Part shown: piece by piece, positions 11,399-22,214 of the stretch
Numbering within the stretch: position 1 is the stretch's first letter
Layout of the letters: each line of letters opens with the position of its first letter
Source: Phallus indusiatus
Lineage: Eukaryota > Basidiomycota > Agaricomycetes > Phallales > Phallaceae
Direction of reading: 5' to 3'
Assembly: GCA_027605045.1 (NCBI GenBank)
Contig: JAQFWX010000046.1
Location: 124,001-188,000 of the forward strand
DNA: 64,000 nucleotides
Program-made: the position numbers and the translations under genes
Notes under the pieces: generated by a model
Databases searched by the model: none
What the model was told of the DNA's origin: nothing
Seen by the model: only the letters and a program-made list of their open reading frames with translations

Positions 11399-12652
11399 AT
11401 GTTCATGAAACCATTGGGTCCATCTACATCCATTCCAGAAAACTCGACTCTCCCTCAGGAATTGCTATATGATATTTTGTCTTCTCTCTATGTCCCGTAT
11501 CTGCATCAGGCGATTGTTGGAACTGGAGTCGAAGATGGTGCCATGGCGGAATGGAACGCGTTCATCGTCCTCCCTGCCGTTTCGCGTGTCTTTCATCACC
11601 TCAGTCAGCCCATTTTTCGAAAAATATTCGGAGAGGAAGACAACGAGCCTATAGAGTAAGGGTCTCCATTGTTATTATAACCGTTCTTTCTGACTATTGT
11701 GTGCGTGTCTTTTCTGTGATAGTTATCACTCGAGAAAGGAACGGTTCCGAAAATCCAAAGCACTGTGGCTGCGTGCCTCGATCACAACGTCCGGACCATG
11801 GGATCCCGACGCCGAATCGTTTTCTCCGAATGACATTCCTCGCATTTACAAACCATTACCTCCTCCGAGCCTCTTAAGAGTGTACGACTTGATTTCCCTT
11901 GGTCGGTACTATTTCATCACGAAAGCTGTCCATTTGGAGGATGAGAAAACGAAATGCACTCTCCGATTATGGTGTCCTTACATGGGCCAAGCATTGGGAA
12001 TTTGCGATGAGATATTTCCACGCAGACTACTCAAATATCTCGGCCCCCATTTGGTATCTCATACTACAGATTGTTATTCACGTGAGTTCTCCTGTTGGCC
12101 CAGCGTTGGCTGAGACCTGTGCTGATGTTGATATATATGGCTTGGCGCTGTACCTTTCCCCCTTTGTTGGCTGCTTTTTTGGAAATTACAGTTGAATGTA
12201 TCGAAGTGGCCATTGAGTCCATTCAGACGGTTCTCAAGCATTCGGAGTGGTTGAATTTCTCAACCGTCGAGGTAAGCCACAAGCTAATATCCGATTAAAA
12301 TGGTAACATTCAGACCGTTTCTTCCCAATTCAGTACTATACGAGTGAGAATATACAAAGCCTTGAGAGGCTGGAGAAGAACTCGTGGGACTTCTTATGGC
12401 TGAATGGGTACATTCGCAGCGCTTTTACGATGTCCGTTGTTCCAGACGCGTCTACCTTGCAGGTGCAATCTATAAAATTAACGTTTTAGTTGACTCTTAT
12501 GCTAACTTAATTCTGTGTAGAGAACGGGAATAAATGATATTCTCAGAGCAGTCATAGCTCACGATTGGAACGAAGATGTATGTGAGCTTAAGGACAGAGC
12601 GAACAGGCTCCTTCAAACCTATTTGACGAGGATGGGTGTTTCAGACGACTAA
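11399..12652 (+). CDS. Hypothetical protein, five exons
   Basis: A 318-residue protein with exons 11399-11655, 11723-12081, 12192-12271, 12334-12462 and 12521-12652; the frame closes. The start resembles a degenerate F-box-like segment, TLPQELLYDILSSLYVPYL, at about residues 18-36, followed by VSRVFHHLSQPIFRKIFGEE. The rest is alpha-helical looking with no catalytic motif: RIYKPLPPPSLLRVYDLISL, IESIQTVLKHSEWL and a C-terminal helix ELKDRANRLLQTYLTRM. There is no signal peptide or convincing membrane segment. I do not recognise the family; the pattern fits a basidiomycete-specific F-box-like protein. A TATA-like box and CT-rich leader precede the ATG. Confidence 0.7.
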
Positions 12653-13509
12653 TGTTGAGCTTGAGTTCTTTTTTTTTTTTACTGGTCTCTTTGCTTTACG
12701 TTCTATCTTATGCGTTAAGCCCCGCCCCGCTCATGTTTGTTTGACATTGTATGTATCTATATATTGTATATATTCCAGGACTGTCTTCCCCCCAACACTC
12801 TATTTTTCTCTTTACGTACTGTTCTTGCGCGAACTCGATCAAGTCCGTTTTCACCTCTATTTGTAAGGCGGTAGATCTCATTCCCGACAAGTGTGCGAGT
12901 ACACAAAACTTAACCCAATGACAGCCATACACAATACCTTGAGAAAGTTACATACATGTGTAGTGGTTTTCAAATTTTATATATCTCGCTTATAAGATAA
13001 GACGACACCATCGTTTTGCCCAGGGAAGCATGCCAACAGTGTCCTTGGCGTTACATAAACCCTCATAAAACGTCCTCGTGTACAGACATCGCTCATTTCT
13101 GGGCGGGTAAACATATACACCGCGCTAAAGATATTCGGCTAGCTTTCAAATACGGTGTGTCAAACTTTTTGATCGGACCCCGAGGTATTTTAGGTCATCT
13201 TTCCTTCCTCGTATCTTTAAGTCTTGAAAGTTGTCCCTATTATCCCTGATGTACCTCTCAATGTCAACTTCGGGAAAACACTTTGAACGTTGTGCGGAAA
13301 AAATGTCTACTCAAGTTCGGTATAAACATTCCCATTCGAGCTTAACGACTTGATGGTTAAGACCTGGCACATAAAGATTTATTTGAACTCAAGACGCAGT
13401 GACGACCAAACACAGCCCGATCAAAATTAGAGAGTAGGTATTAGATTAGGGTTTAAAAATCACAGGAAATGAAATCACGGTGCTGTGAAATAGACAAATG
13501 AGATAATAA
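12653..13509. other. Intergenic, convergent gene ends
   Basis: Between the 3' ends of the plus-strand hypothetical gene and the first minus-strand family copy. It contains a poly-T run (12667-12680) and AT-rich sequence. No gene was recognised. Confidence 0.45.
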
Positions 13510-13967
13510 TCAATCGAGAACGGTTTGGTATTCGTATTGCGTGATACCTGGAATTTGTCAAAATCAAATCACTGAAAATGAAACAAAAGGAGTAGACGGC
13601 TAGCAATGTACAATGTACCTTCCTCTTCAAGAATCTTCAGAATAGCCTCATCTTTCTCGCACGGCGTAAATTGCGGTATTTCTGAGGATGGCATATTTCG
13701 ATAACCCTTGAACCTTTCTACTTGTGTGACGAACATGAATCGAAAATTCTCAACTTCTCCGACCATCCTAAAAAGTATACCATGCTTTTTCTTCATCTCG
13801 GAGGACAAAGTCATCACAACAGTAGGATAGTCTTCGTCTGGGATAAAGTTATAATCCTTGATGCGGGATGCCCACGGGGTTGCAGCCTCAAAGCTGAGAG
13901 CGTAACCACCAAGACGATAGGACCTCGGAGAACGATATTTAGATTTAGTCAGAGCAGTGAATGACAT
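13510..13967 (-). CDS. Small two-exon family protein, copy 1
   Basis: First of eight related genes in this window. It encodes 128 residues from exon 1 (13967-13619) and a 38-nt exon 2 (13547-13510). Family landmarks seen: SPRSYRLGGYALSFEAATPW, then ASRI, SSEMKKKHGILFRMVGEVEN, FRFMFVTQVERFKGYRNM, PSSEIPQFTPCEKDEAILKI, and the spliced tail GITQYEYQTVLD. There is no signal peptide, membrane segment or known catalytic motif. I chose the ATG at 13967 because it gives the same 14-residue lead before RSYxLGGY as copies 4 and 6; an in-frame ATG upstream at 14051 would add 28 residues. It is the leftmost member of a same-strand tandem array. Function unknown. Confidence 0.8.
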
Positions 13968-14250
13968 CTGATAGTCTGTAAGATTAAGTGCCGTTATTTC
14001 GCTGTCAGAAGAGAACATGGCAATGTACCTAATAAAAAAATGTCGGTTCAATAATGGTTCAAGTTACTTAAAGAGTTGCGTTAGCGCCGGAAATCACAAC
14101 CCGAATAACCGACGGGTTTTCGGTGCTTAGCCGGAGAGGCTGCCTAATGCTCGTACTTTTTTGATACTAATCAATAGTTTCGAACTATTGTATTGGACCA
14201 AATCGTAGCTAACGTGACAGCTAATTCAATGGCATGACAAGATAGGTAGT

Positions 14251-14671
14251 TCAATCGAGAACCGTTTGGAATTCGTACTGCGTGATACCTAAGCAGAAGC
14301 ATTAATACATGGGGCGATCTGTCAAAGAGCAAAGCACCTTCTTCCTCAAGAATCTTCAGGACAGCCTTATCCTGTTCGCATGGCGTAAATTGCAGTATTT
14401 CAGACGGTGGCATGTCTCGATACCCTTTGAATCTTGCCCCTTGTGTAACAAACATGAATCTGAGGTTTTCGTTTTCGCCGACAAATCTGAAAAGAATACG
14501 GTGCTTTTTTTTCATCTCAGCAGCTATGACCATCATGATCGTAGGAGCGTATTTGTACGGATCCATTTTCTTACCCCGCAAGCGTTCAGCCCACGGGGCC
14601 GCAGTCTCAAAGCTGATAGCGTAGCCACCCAGACGATAAGAACGTGTAGCGCGATACTCGCGTACCGACAT
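14251..14671 (-). CDS. Small two-exon family protein, copy 2
   Basis: A 123-residue protein from exons 14671-14338 and 14288-14251. The lead is shorter (MSVREYRATRSYRLGGY), then AISFETAAPWAERLRGKKMD, MVIAAEMKKKHRILFRFVGE, LRFMFVTQGARFKGYRDMPP, SEILQFTPCEQDKAVLKILE and the tail GITQYEFQTVLD. The intron begins GTGCTT. It lies about 280 bp upstream of copy 1 on the same strand and is closest to copy 4 in its RLRGKK-D-P-Y segment. No function is recognised. Confidence 0.8.
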
Positions 14672-15028
14672 GGAGAACGCGATATAAAGGAAAAATAGGA
14701 ACAAAGAACGTATTCACCGGCAGTGGCAGTTCGCCCGGAGATTGAAAATATGATCGAGGCTAAGCGCTGGCTGCTCAAACCCAAGACTGCATCTGGTTGG
14801 CCCATTAACTCGTTTTTCTTGGATCACAATATGATAACTCAGGAATCGCAAGTGATCCAAAATACTGGTGAGATCTATGTTGGCTGGAGCCAGGTATACA
14901 TAGTACATTGAGTCATTCTTTCTTTATTAGCCTTCCGTTTTTTTAGCCATCACTGATTTCTTCCACAGGTACCTAGTCGGAGCTCGAGAATTTGTATATA
15001 CTTCAGGGGCAGAAAAATAACAACAGAT
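14672..15028. other. Spacer between family copies 2 and 3
   Basis: 357 bp holding the promoter of copy 2. Both strands have short open frames (for example 14723-14911) with no features. Confidence 0.4.
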
Positions 15029-15356
15029 TTAATCTAGAACCGTTTGGAGTTGGTACTCCGTGATACTTACACAATCCAATGAGAAGAAGTACTCAAAAGT
15101 TACTTGAATACATGAGCCGTGCTGGCAACGGAAAACGCACCTTCTTCGACGAGAATCTTAAGCACTGTTTCGTCCTTCTCGCATGGCTCAAATTGCAGAC
15201 TCGGCATGCTTCGGTATCCATTGAATCTTGCCCTTTGGGTGACAAACATGAATCGAAGGTTGTCACTTTCGCCAACGAAATTACTCAAAAAGTCGGAGGT
15301 GATGGTTTTTTCTCGCTTCGGAGGCTATGATTGACATGATTATAGATGTGTGTATA
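15029..15356 (-). pseudogene. Small family copy 3, 5'-truncated and frameshifted
   Basis: The last exon is preserved and would encode ITEYQLQTVLD followed by TAA (15029-15031). The adjoining exon keeps NFVGESDNLRFMFVTQRARF, NGYRSM and LQFEPCEKDETVLKILVEEG. Further upstream the frame shifts near 15290-15300 (the remnant SIIASEARKN is in another frame). Similarity stops near 15345-15356, so the first half, including RSYRLGGY, is missing. Two residues are also lost in the MPSSEI segment. The break coincides with the edge of an LTR-like sequence starting TGTTGAAAG at 15357. Confidence 0.75.
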
Positions 15357-15640
15357 TGTTGAAAGTACCGATAAAGTACTGGGTGCGAAACACACAACTT
15401 GAAATGAGATATAAAATCCGACAATGTATAATACTAACTAAAAGACAAATATATATATAAAATGAAACAAAGAAAGAGAAATAAAGGAGGGGGAGCTGCC
15501 GCGGCAGACAATGTAACTAGACAAAACAAAAGAAGACAAAAATAGGGATGACGACAGCGTGACTACGCGTGTAAGGAGCGTAGCTCCCTTACAATGTGGA
15601 TCCATCTCTATAGCCCATAAGCGGTCCAGAGCTACAGCTC
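15357..15640. mobile_element. LTR-like insertion (candidate)
   Basis: The sequence starts TGTTGAAAG, as many Copia-type LTR ends do, exactly where similarity of family pseudogene copy 3 ends. It contains a run of TATATATATAA (about 15450-15460), a perfect 12-bp palindrome CTGCCGCGGCAG (15496-15507) and an imperfect palindrome around GGAGCGTAGCTCCCTT (about 15576). I found no second LTR, primer-binding site or polymerase frame, so this is at most a solo or partial LTR. The right boundary is uncertain. Confidence 0.3.
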
Positions 15641-16093
15641 CTAAGTTAATAACATGATATCCACCCGGAAGGTGGGATGCAGTACCCGGAATTGTAGTAT
15701 AAGAATGGATATTATAAGGCAATCTATCAGTCAGGAGATGTCTGAGATTCGCTATTCGAGAATTGAAGGACTTGCACATTTTTACCTACATAGTAATAAA
15801 TTGTCGGAAGTTGGCGCCGTAATTAGTGATGGGCATCGCTAAGCTGGCTGGAGATAATCGTTCAGCCTAACTGAAAATAATCCCATGACTGCTCATTGAA
15901 TTTATTATTGACGCCAGTGAAGGATAATATTCGCCATCACAAAATGTAAGAGAGGTGTTTATTCTGATCCAATTTGCGATGATTATAAGGACCGAAAACA
16001 GTATGGTTATGATACATGATTTCAGGTAAGACTAATCACAGGCGACGCTTGAAATCATACGAAGAATCACAGTACAGTTGTGTAAGAGAATCA
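15641..16093. other. Spacer before family copy 4, origin unclear
   Basis: No gene was recognised. This may be a continuation of the inserted sequence to the left; no terminal repeat was found to close it. Confidence 0.3.
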
Positions 16094-16542
16094 TTAATCA
16101 AGGACCGTTTGATATTCATATTCCGTGATACCTATAATTAAACGAGTGGAAGTAAGGCAGAGAACAAACAAATATAAAGAACAAGGTACGTGCCTTCTTC
16201 GCGGAGGATCTGGAGAACAATCTCATCCTTCGCGCAAGGCTGAAATTGCAATATTTCAGACGACGGCATGTTTCGATACCCCTTGAACTTTTCCCCTTGC
16301 GTGACAAACATAAATCTGAGGTTCTCATTTTCCCCAACGAATCTGAAGAGGATGCCATGTTTTTTCTTCACTTCAGCGGCTATAGCCATCATGATTGTAG
16401 GAGCGTATGTGTACGGATCGAATTTCTTGCCCCGCAAGCGTTCAGCCCACGGGGCTGCAGCCTCAAAGCTGAGAGCATAACCACCGAGACGATAGGATCG
16501 TGTAGGGCGAAATTGGGATTCGGTAGAAGCAGCAGATGCCAT
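16094..16542 (-). CDS. Small two-exon family protein, copy 4 (GC-AG intron)
   Basis: A 128-residue protein from exons 16542-16194 and 16131-16094. Landmarks: RPTRSYRLGGYALSFEAAAP, WAERLRGKKFDPYTYAPTIM, MAIAAEVKKKHGILFRFVGE, LRFMFVTQGEKFKGYRNM, PSSEILQFQPCAKDEIVLQI and the tail GITEYEYQTVLD. The intron starts with GC (G|GCACGT) where the other intact copies have GT. Using the nearby GT instead would give EGTYHGI and then a stop, losing the conserved tail, so GC is preferred. A TATA-like sequence lies about 35 bp upstream of the start codon (16574-16581). Confidence 0.78.
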
Positions 16543-17299
16543 TGAGGTCTAAAAGAAAAAATCAGACCCCTCAATATATAAAAATAGAGAGGAATGGACC
16601 ATTTACTGTAGAAGCTACTGCGAAGTGTGGATGATAGCTGCTTGAGAAGAACACGGTTTTACCGTTCCACGATTTATAGATGTAGGTGGGCGCCAAGGTT
16701 GAACAAATACCTAAGCGGTTACCCACTAAAACTCCCCCCTGGGGTAACAGAGGCCTACTCAGTGCCAGATTTCGAAGATATCAATATAATTATTGGAAGG
16801 ATACGCAATTTAAATTCTTAGATATTGAGCTATATGAGCTATAACCTATAATTAATTGAATTTACTACCTGTCCGATTGAGTTCTGCTAATGCCATGTCA
16901 TGATAATAGGCATGGCTTAATATTCGCTGCACAGAAGTCAATTGAATTGGTCAAAGTTGAACAAAATCAGTTGTTCAACTGGCAAATACAATAAAGATAG
17001 ACGAGGATGATATACATGAATCAATTTGTATAAAATACACGTGCTCTTCAAGCTGTTTTTCTTGCGTTAGACAATCATGCAAGCTCTTCCGGAAAGTTGT
17101 CATTACAGTTGCGCTGAAGCTAGAAGCCGCAACCTGAATGATTGAGATGGGTTCTCGTTATTTGAACGGAGACAGCTGGACGAAGTCATGAGGCCTTCAA
17201 TATTAATCGATACTTTCCCAAGAAACTTTATATTGAATGAGTCGTAGCTACGTAACAAAAAGATATTTGAATGTTAATCCAGTGTTGCGAATGGGCGGT
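16543..17299. other. Spacer between family copies 4 and 5
   Basis: About 750 bp, AT-rich, with the copy 4 promoter at its left edge. No gene was recognised. Confidence 0.4.
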
Positions 17300-17747
17300 T
17301 CATTCGAGAACTGTTTGATATTCGTACTCTGTGATACCTAAATAATCAACCATCGAATAAGCAGCAGTACAGGACACATGAAATTATCTGGCGGCAAGTG
17401 TCAAGCAACGTACCTTCTTCCTCCAGGATCCTCAGAACAATTTCATCTTTCTTGCATGGCGCAATTTGCAATATTTCAGACGAGGGCATACCTCGATATC
17501 CATCAAATCGCGCCATTTGAGTGACAAACATGAATCTGAGATTCTCATTTTCACCGACGAACCTGAAAAGGAGATTATGCTTTTCTTTCACTTCGGAGGC
17601 TATGATCGACATGATTGTAGGGGTGTATACGTATGGATCCATTTTAATTCCCCATAGACGTTCAGCCATTGGTGTTGCAGCCTTGAAGCTGAGAGCATAT
17701 CCACCGATACGATAGTAGCGTGGAATACGATAGTTGGGCGTAGAAAT
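17300..17747 (-). pseudogene. Small family copy 5, start codon apparently lost
   Basis: The two exons (17747-17414 and 17337-17300) are otherwise complete: RIPRYYRIGGYALSFKAATP, MAERLWGIKMDPYVYTPTIM, SIIASEVKEKHNLLFRFVGE, LRFMFVTQMARFDGYRGM, PSSEILQIAPCKKDEIVLRI and the tail GITEYEYQTVLE. The codon where copy 2 has ATG is ATT (17747-17745), with an in-frame TAA two codons further upstream. The first in-frame ATG is at 17669 and would delete the conserved N-terminus. With ATT counted as start the length is 123 residues, the same as copy 2. This is either a recent start-loss pseudogene or a gene using a non-AUG start. Confidence 0.65.
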
Positions 17748-19130
17748 GAGTTAGCGCGATCTGTGAGATTTCGGGGTGAATGGTGTAGGCAGACGTTAAA
17801 AGCGAAGAAATTATGAGACACTGGGTTTCGCAGGTATTAAAAGGTCAGTGTCTTCACGGTGCTTCAAGGTTACCTGCAGTTCATGGTTTTTAAAAGAATG
17901 GCGCGTTGGCGCTAAAGTTCACGCTAGCGAAGCGGAGGCTGCGGAGCAAACTGACCAAAGGGTCCCACTGGACAGGAAAATGAACTCCAACTGAACTCGT
18001 CTGATAACTCGATGATAACCTAGATTTCCACCACGAGTTCAAGAGGGAGTTATCCGTCGAATTTAAAGCGAATTCAGAGCGAGTTCACCTAAATGAAACC
18101 CCCTATTGAACGGAGATGGAATTGGCGGGAACTGGATAAACTTGAATTGTCATTCGGGTCCTCTGGAGCATGAGTTAAGGAGTGTTGGTATGTAGAGATT
18201 ACCTGTTTCCTATGTCAATGCTCGACGAATCATATGGCATATTAGCTGATGTTGAACGTCAGCAGTTTCCCGACTCCGTAATTGTTAAAGTCACGCCACC
18301 GCCGGGGCAAGAACGACATCATCAAAATAAAGACCTTAGTTGAAATCAAGAGGGAAATTACATAACCTCATTGCAGAATCAAAAAATCACCTTCAGATCA
18401 TGAGGTATATAACTAGGTCCGCGGAGCTACCTAACATGAATTTCCTGTTGTTGGATATTTGATTCAGGCCGACGGAGCGCGCGAATACAAAACCGCGGAA
18501 GAACATGCTATCAGCAGCAAAGATACATTACAGTTGAACGAGTGGGTGACCCAACGATCATGACGGGTTGGAACGACGATTACATTCACGAATTATGCGA
18601 GCTTTCCTCTCATTATTGGAGTTTTTAAGCGTACAACGTACGTTGTCTTTTTCGCGCCACTCTTGTGTGCACACGCTTAAACTCTAACATGACCCGGAAC
18701 ATAATGGGTGTGACGAGTACTGGGCTCACCTTTCTAAATAATCATTATCGTAAAAGATTCCGATGATCTAATAATGATACGCTTGATAATGCCTGATGTT
18801 GGGGTCGAGTACCATGAATACTAATGTTTTAGCAACATCCGAAATACGCTTGCAAATTGAGTTTCACGAAGATGATGGTTCTCTGGTTCTCGCCTTACTT
18901 ATTGACTTGACAGAGTGCAAGGAATAAATGCAAGCCTTGGGCATTTACATACACTAAATATCTCGGTGTTAGAGCACGACTGATCATAAAAAACGCTACG
19001 ATCAGTAACGAATGGCGGAATTAATGGAAATGCAGGCGTAAAAGCATATCCTAAAGCAGTTTATTAAGATGATACCTAAGAAAATAACTAAGGGCAGTGT
19101 CAAAAAAGTCTCCAGAGAGTCACAGACATT
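17748..19130. other. Long spacer between family copies 5 and 6
   Basis: About 1.4 kb with no coding series. It contains repeated GAGTTC/GAACTC words near 17980-18080. No further family copy was found on either strand. Confidence 0.4.
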
Positions 19131-19580
19131 TCAATCAAGAACTGTTTGATACTCGTATTCAGTGATGCCTATAATCATCGAAAGAATCAAATACAATGAA
19201 ACCAATAGAAATAGATTGGAAAGCGACGTACCTTCTTCGCCAAGAACGCTCAAAACTGTCTCGTCCAAGTTACAAGGCTCAAACTGCGGTATCTCCGATG
19301 GTGGCATGTCTTTGTAGCCATTGAATCTTGCAAATTGTGTGACGAACATGAATCTGAAGTTCTCATAATCTCCAACCAACCTAAAGAGGATGCGGTGTTT
19401 TGTTTCCATTTCTGAGGCAATAGTCACCATGACAGTAGGGTAGTCCTGAACTGGCTCGAGTTTAAAACACCGGATACGCGAAGCCCACGGAGCTGCAGCC
19501 TCAAAGCTGAGAACGTATCCGCCGAGATGATATGATCGTGTAGGACGATGCTGAAATTCTGTAGTAGTGGGAAATGTCAT
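19131..19580 (-). CDS. Small two-exon family protein, copy 6
   Basis: A 128-residue protein from exons 19580-19232 and 19168-19131. Landmarks: RPTRSYHLGGYVLSFEAAAP, WASRIRCFKLEPVQDYPTVM, VTIASEMETKHRILFRLVGD, FRFMFVTQFARFNGYKDMPP, SEIPQFEPCNLDETVLSVLG and the tail GITEYEYQTVLD. The 63-nt intron (19231-19169, GTACGT...TAG) is a multiple of three with no stop, so an unspliced message would insert 21 mostly hydrophobic residues. It is closest to copy 1 (ASRI, EIPQF). It marks the right end of the tandem array. Confidence 0.8.
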   Translation of the reverse strand: MTFPTTTEFQHRPTRSYHLGGYVLSFEAAAPWASRIRCFKLEPVQDYPTVMVTIASEMETKHRILFRLVGDYENFRFMFVTQFARFNGYKDMPPSEIPQFEPCNLDETVLSVLGEEGTSLSNLFLLVSLYLILSMIIGITEYEYQTVLD

Positions 19581-20168
19581 AGTTCAACCCTATTAGCCCA
19601 GGAAGCAGTGGAATAGTTACTGCTGCTGTGGCGGAGCGAATACAAACGCTGAACGGACCTACCGGCGCTAGAACAACCCTACAACCAGTTTTAGCGACGG
19701 GTTCTCGCTACTCAACCGATGTCCCGCTCCGTCTTGCTTTATCTCCGTGGAAATGGCAGCCGTGTTGGGTTGAGCCGGCAGAACGAGCAGAGCTCAGTAT
19801 GTAGGACAGCGGGTGGGTAAAGCCGTATGTCCTACGATCCGGACGTCGATCAAATGACAGTTGAATCCGAAAAATACGGTTTCAAAGAGAGGGGTGTGTT
19901 AACCGGCGTCTGTTTTCTCAAAAAAAAAAAAAAAACGCGCGTAACTTAGTCACGTGTCTTTTACGTAATGAGGCACGTGAAATGTCGTCACGGACCCGCC
20001 GACGTGAGCTGATCGATTTTAGCTGCCACACCCACGCTCCTCGCCGATATTATTCAATCCGACTCTAGTCCGTGCCTTGAGTAACTGTTTTTTCCTTGCG
20101 TCTTTTAACTATACTCATTTACCAAAAATCACAATTGTTCATTCTGAAAAGATTGTGTATCATCGACA
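19581..20168. other. Divergent promoter region, family copy 6 / M20 peptidase A
   Basis: 588 bp between divergent start codons. It contains a poly-A run (19920-19935) and a symmetric cluster of E-box-type sites listed separately. About 82-130 bp upstream of copy 6 is a segment (CGGCGCTAGAACAACCC then CGACGGGTTCTCG) that resembles one 110-158 bp upstream of copy 1. Confidence 0.5.
19951..19979. promoter_or_regulatory. CACGTG - TTACGTAA - CACGTG cluster
   Basis: Two perfect CACGTG palindromes (19951-19956 and 19974-19979) flank a perfect TTACGTAA palindrome (19961-19968). CACGTG is the site bound by bHLH factors such as Cbf1, and TTACGTAA by bZIP factors. The cluster lies about 190 bp upstream of M20 peptidase A and about 370 bp upstream of family copy 6. 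Confidence 0.55.
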
Positions 20169-22214
20169 ATGGCTCCCCCCGGAAATGACCTCAAGCTCGA
20201 CATATACCGACCCGAGGTTCTGAAGACAATCGAAGAAGAAATTAATAAATACAAAAAAGATCTTACCGATCTTAGTCTCAAAATTCATGGTAAGACGTAG
20301 ATCGTTTTGATCCTTTGGAGATTGATTGCTCATGTTCGTTTGGGAAAGATCGTCCTGAACTCAAGTTTGAAGAATAGTCAGTACACACCTCTTATTCGAC
20401 ATGATGAAACTGAAAAAATAACTCTCATGGGGATACTCAAGTTATGCTCACGATACGTTAACTGCTTATATGGAATCGCAGGGATTCGAAGTAACACGCC
20501 GCTATCTGGGTCTATCAACCGCCTGGAAAGCTACTTTTACCCACGGCGCGAATCCCAAAAGAGTTTTGGGTGTAAATTCTGAAATGGACGCTCTTCCTGG
20601 TATTGGACATGCTTGTGGACACAACTTGGTGAGATTTATACTCGGTCATGGTATGATTCAAGTTGTAATATAAATCCTGAAATTACGAGTAGATTGCAAT
20701 TATTGGCGTTGGAATAAGTTTGGCCGTCAGGGCTGCGATGTTGAAGCATAATATTGAAGGAAAGATTGTTCTCCTCGGCACTCCAGGTATCCCACTCGCA
20801 CGTTGCATAAATACATACGTGTCTCAATCTGATGTTTCACCTTTTTTTAGCCGAAGAATCCGGTGCGGGAAAGGTAATCATGATTGAACGTGGTGGATAT
20901 GAGGGTATGGATGTATGTTTAATGTAGGTGTTCACATCTTCCTATATTTGAGCGTTACATCTAAACCTGTCTTTCTTTCTCTCTTGAGGGCACATCCTGG
21001 AGGAGGTAAACTTCAGACGGCTGGAACGGGATCTAGTAAAGCGTTTCAAAAATTGGTCGTCGAATACGAGGGACACCCGTACGCACAGGTCACCAATATT
21101 TTTCTCCTACACTCTAACTGATTTCTTGTTTTTTAAAAAAACTAGTGCACACGCCTCTGCAGCTCCTTGGGAAGGTCAAAACGCTCTCGACGCAGCTTTC
21201 ATAGCGTACGGAAGTATATCCGCTTTGAGACAGCAGATTAAACCTACGCATCGGGTTCATGGGATTGTGGAGGGAAAAGATTGGGCACCAAACAGTAAGG
21301 CAGATTCATCCCCGATCTATTTCTCGAAAATACAGAATCTGACTTGTCCAATCTTGGTTTGAAGTTATACCGGATTATGCAAAAATGACGTGGATAGTTC
21401 GTGCGCCTACCGCGAAAGAAGTAGAGGTGCTGAAAAATCGAGTTGTAAAATGTTTGGAGTAAGCTGAAAATTTCGCTGTTTCAATATGTTTGGTTGACCT
21501 AGACTTGGAAAGAGCGGCTGCACTGGCGACTGATACAAAAGCCAAGATCGAATACTTGCCACTGCATTTTGATTTATCACAGAATCCAACCCTAGGTTCG
21601 CGCGCAATGACTCGTTTGTTGCCTTCGTGAAAACAGAGCATTTTTTTTATAGCACGGGAGTTTTCAGAGGTTGCCCTCAAACGATACGGGATTGAGGTCA
21701 GCCCTGAAATTGAAGGCGCGATTGGAGGAAGTACTGATTTTGTAAGTTTTGCTCTCAAGTCAAAATGCTCGGCACTTTATTGATGCGTCTTTTTTTTTTC
21801 AGGGAAATGTAACCTACAGTAAGCTGTCATATTCTCCCATGAAATACGTTTCTCCTTGACGAAACTTTGATCTACTCCGCGCAGCGCTACCCTCTTTACA
21901 TCCCTCTTACGGTATGTTACATTGATTGCAACTATTCTTGGTATTTTCACGAATACTGTATTAGCCATACCGACCCAACTGAATGGGGGAAATCACACCG
22001 CCCAATTTACAGCATCCGCAAGAACACCAGAGGCGCATGAAATCACATTCAATATCATTAATGTTCTTGCGCTTAGTGGGTTTAGAGTACTGGATGATGA
22101 GAAGTTTTGTAATGAGGTACGTGTTAAATTTTATACTGATGATGGTGATTTACACAATTGCATTAGATTCGTGCATCGTTCGAAGAGTCTATGAAACTTA
22201 TGAAAAATGCTTAG
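20169..22214 (+). CDS. M20 family metallopeptidase/amidohydrolase, copy A
   Basis: A 416-residue zinc aminoacylase/dipeptidase-like hydrolase of family M20 (subgroup like PM20D2 and aminobenzoyl-glutamate hydrolases); it likely cleaves N-acyl amino acids or unusual dipeptides in the cytosol. Fourteen exons sum in frame. Motifs in order: HDRPELKFEEYYAHDTL, metal-binding [92 protein letters not shown] and [20 protein letters not shown]. Exon 11 is only 16 nt (21803-21818). The GHPAH junction needs a donor GTACGC at 21079. There is no signal peptide. Its paralogue is at 36919-38896 in the opposite orientation. Confidence 0.88.

Noticed and set aside
16185..16194. GT donor inside family copy 4 instead of GC
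   Set aside because: It would give a stop after EGTYHGI and lose the conserved ITEYEYQTVLD tail.
16138..16545. Plus-strand ORFs antisense to family copies 1-6
   Set aside because: They mirror each other because the minus-strand genes are paralogues; the minus frames carry the conserved splice sites and motifs.
21375..21758. 127-residue minus-strand ORF
   Set aside because: Antisense to M20 peptidase A exons that join in frame.
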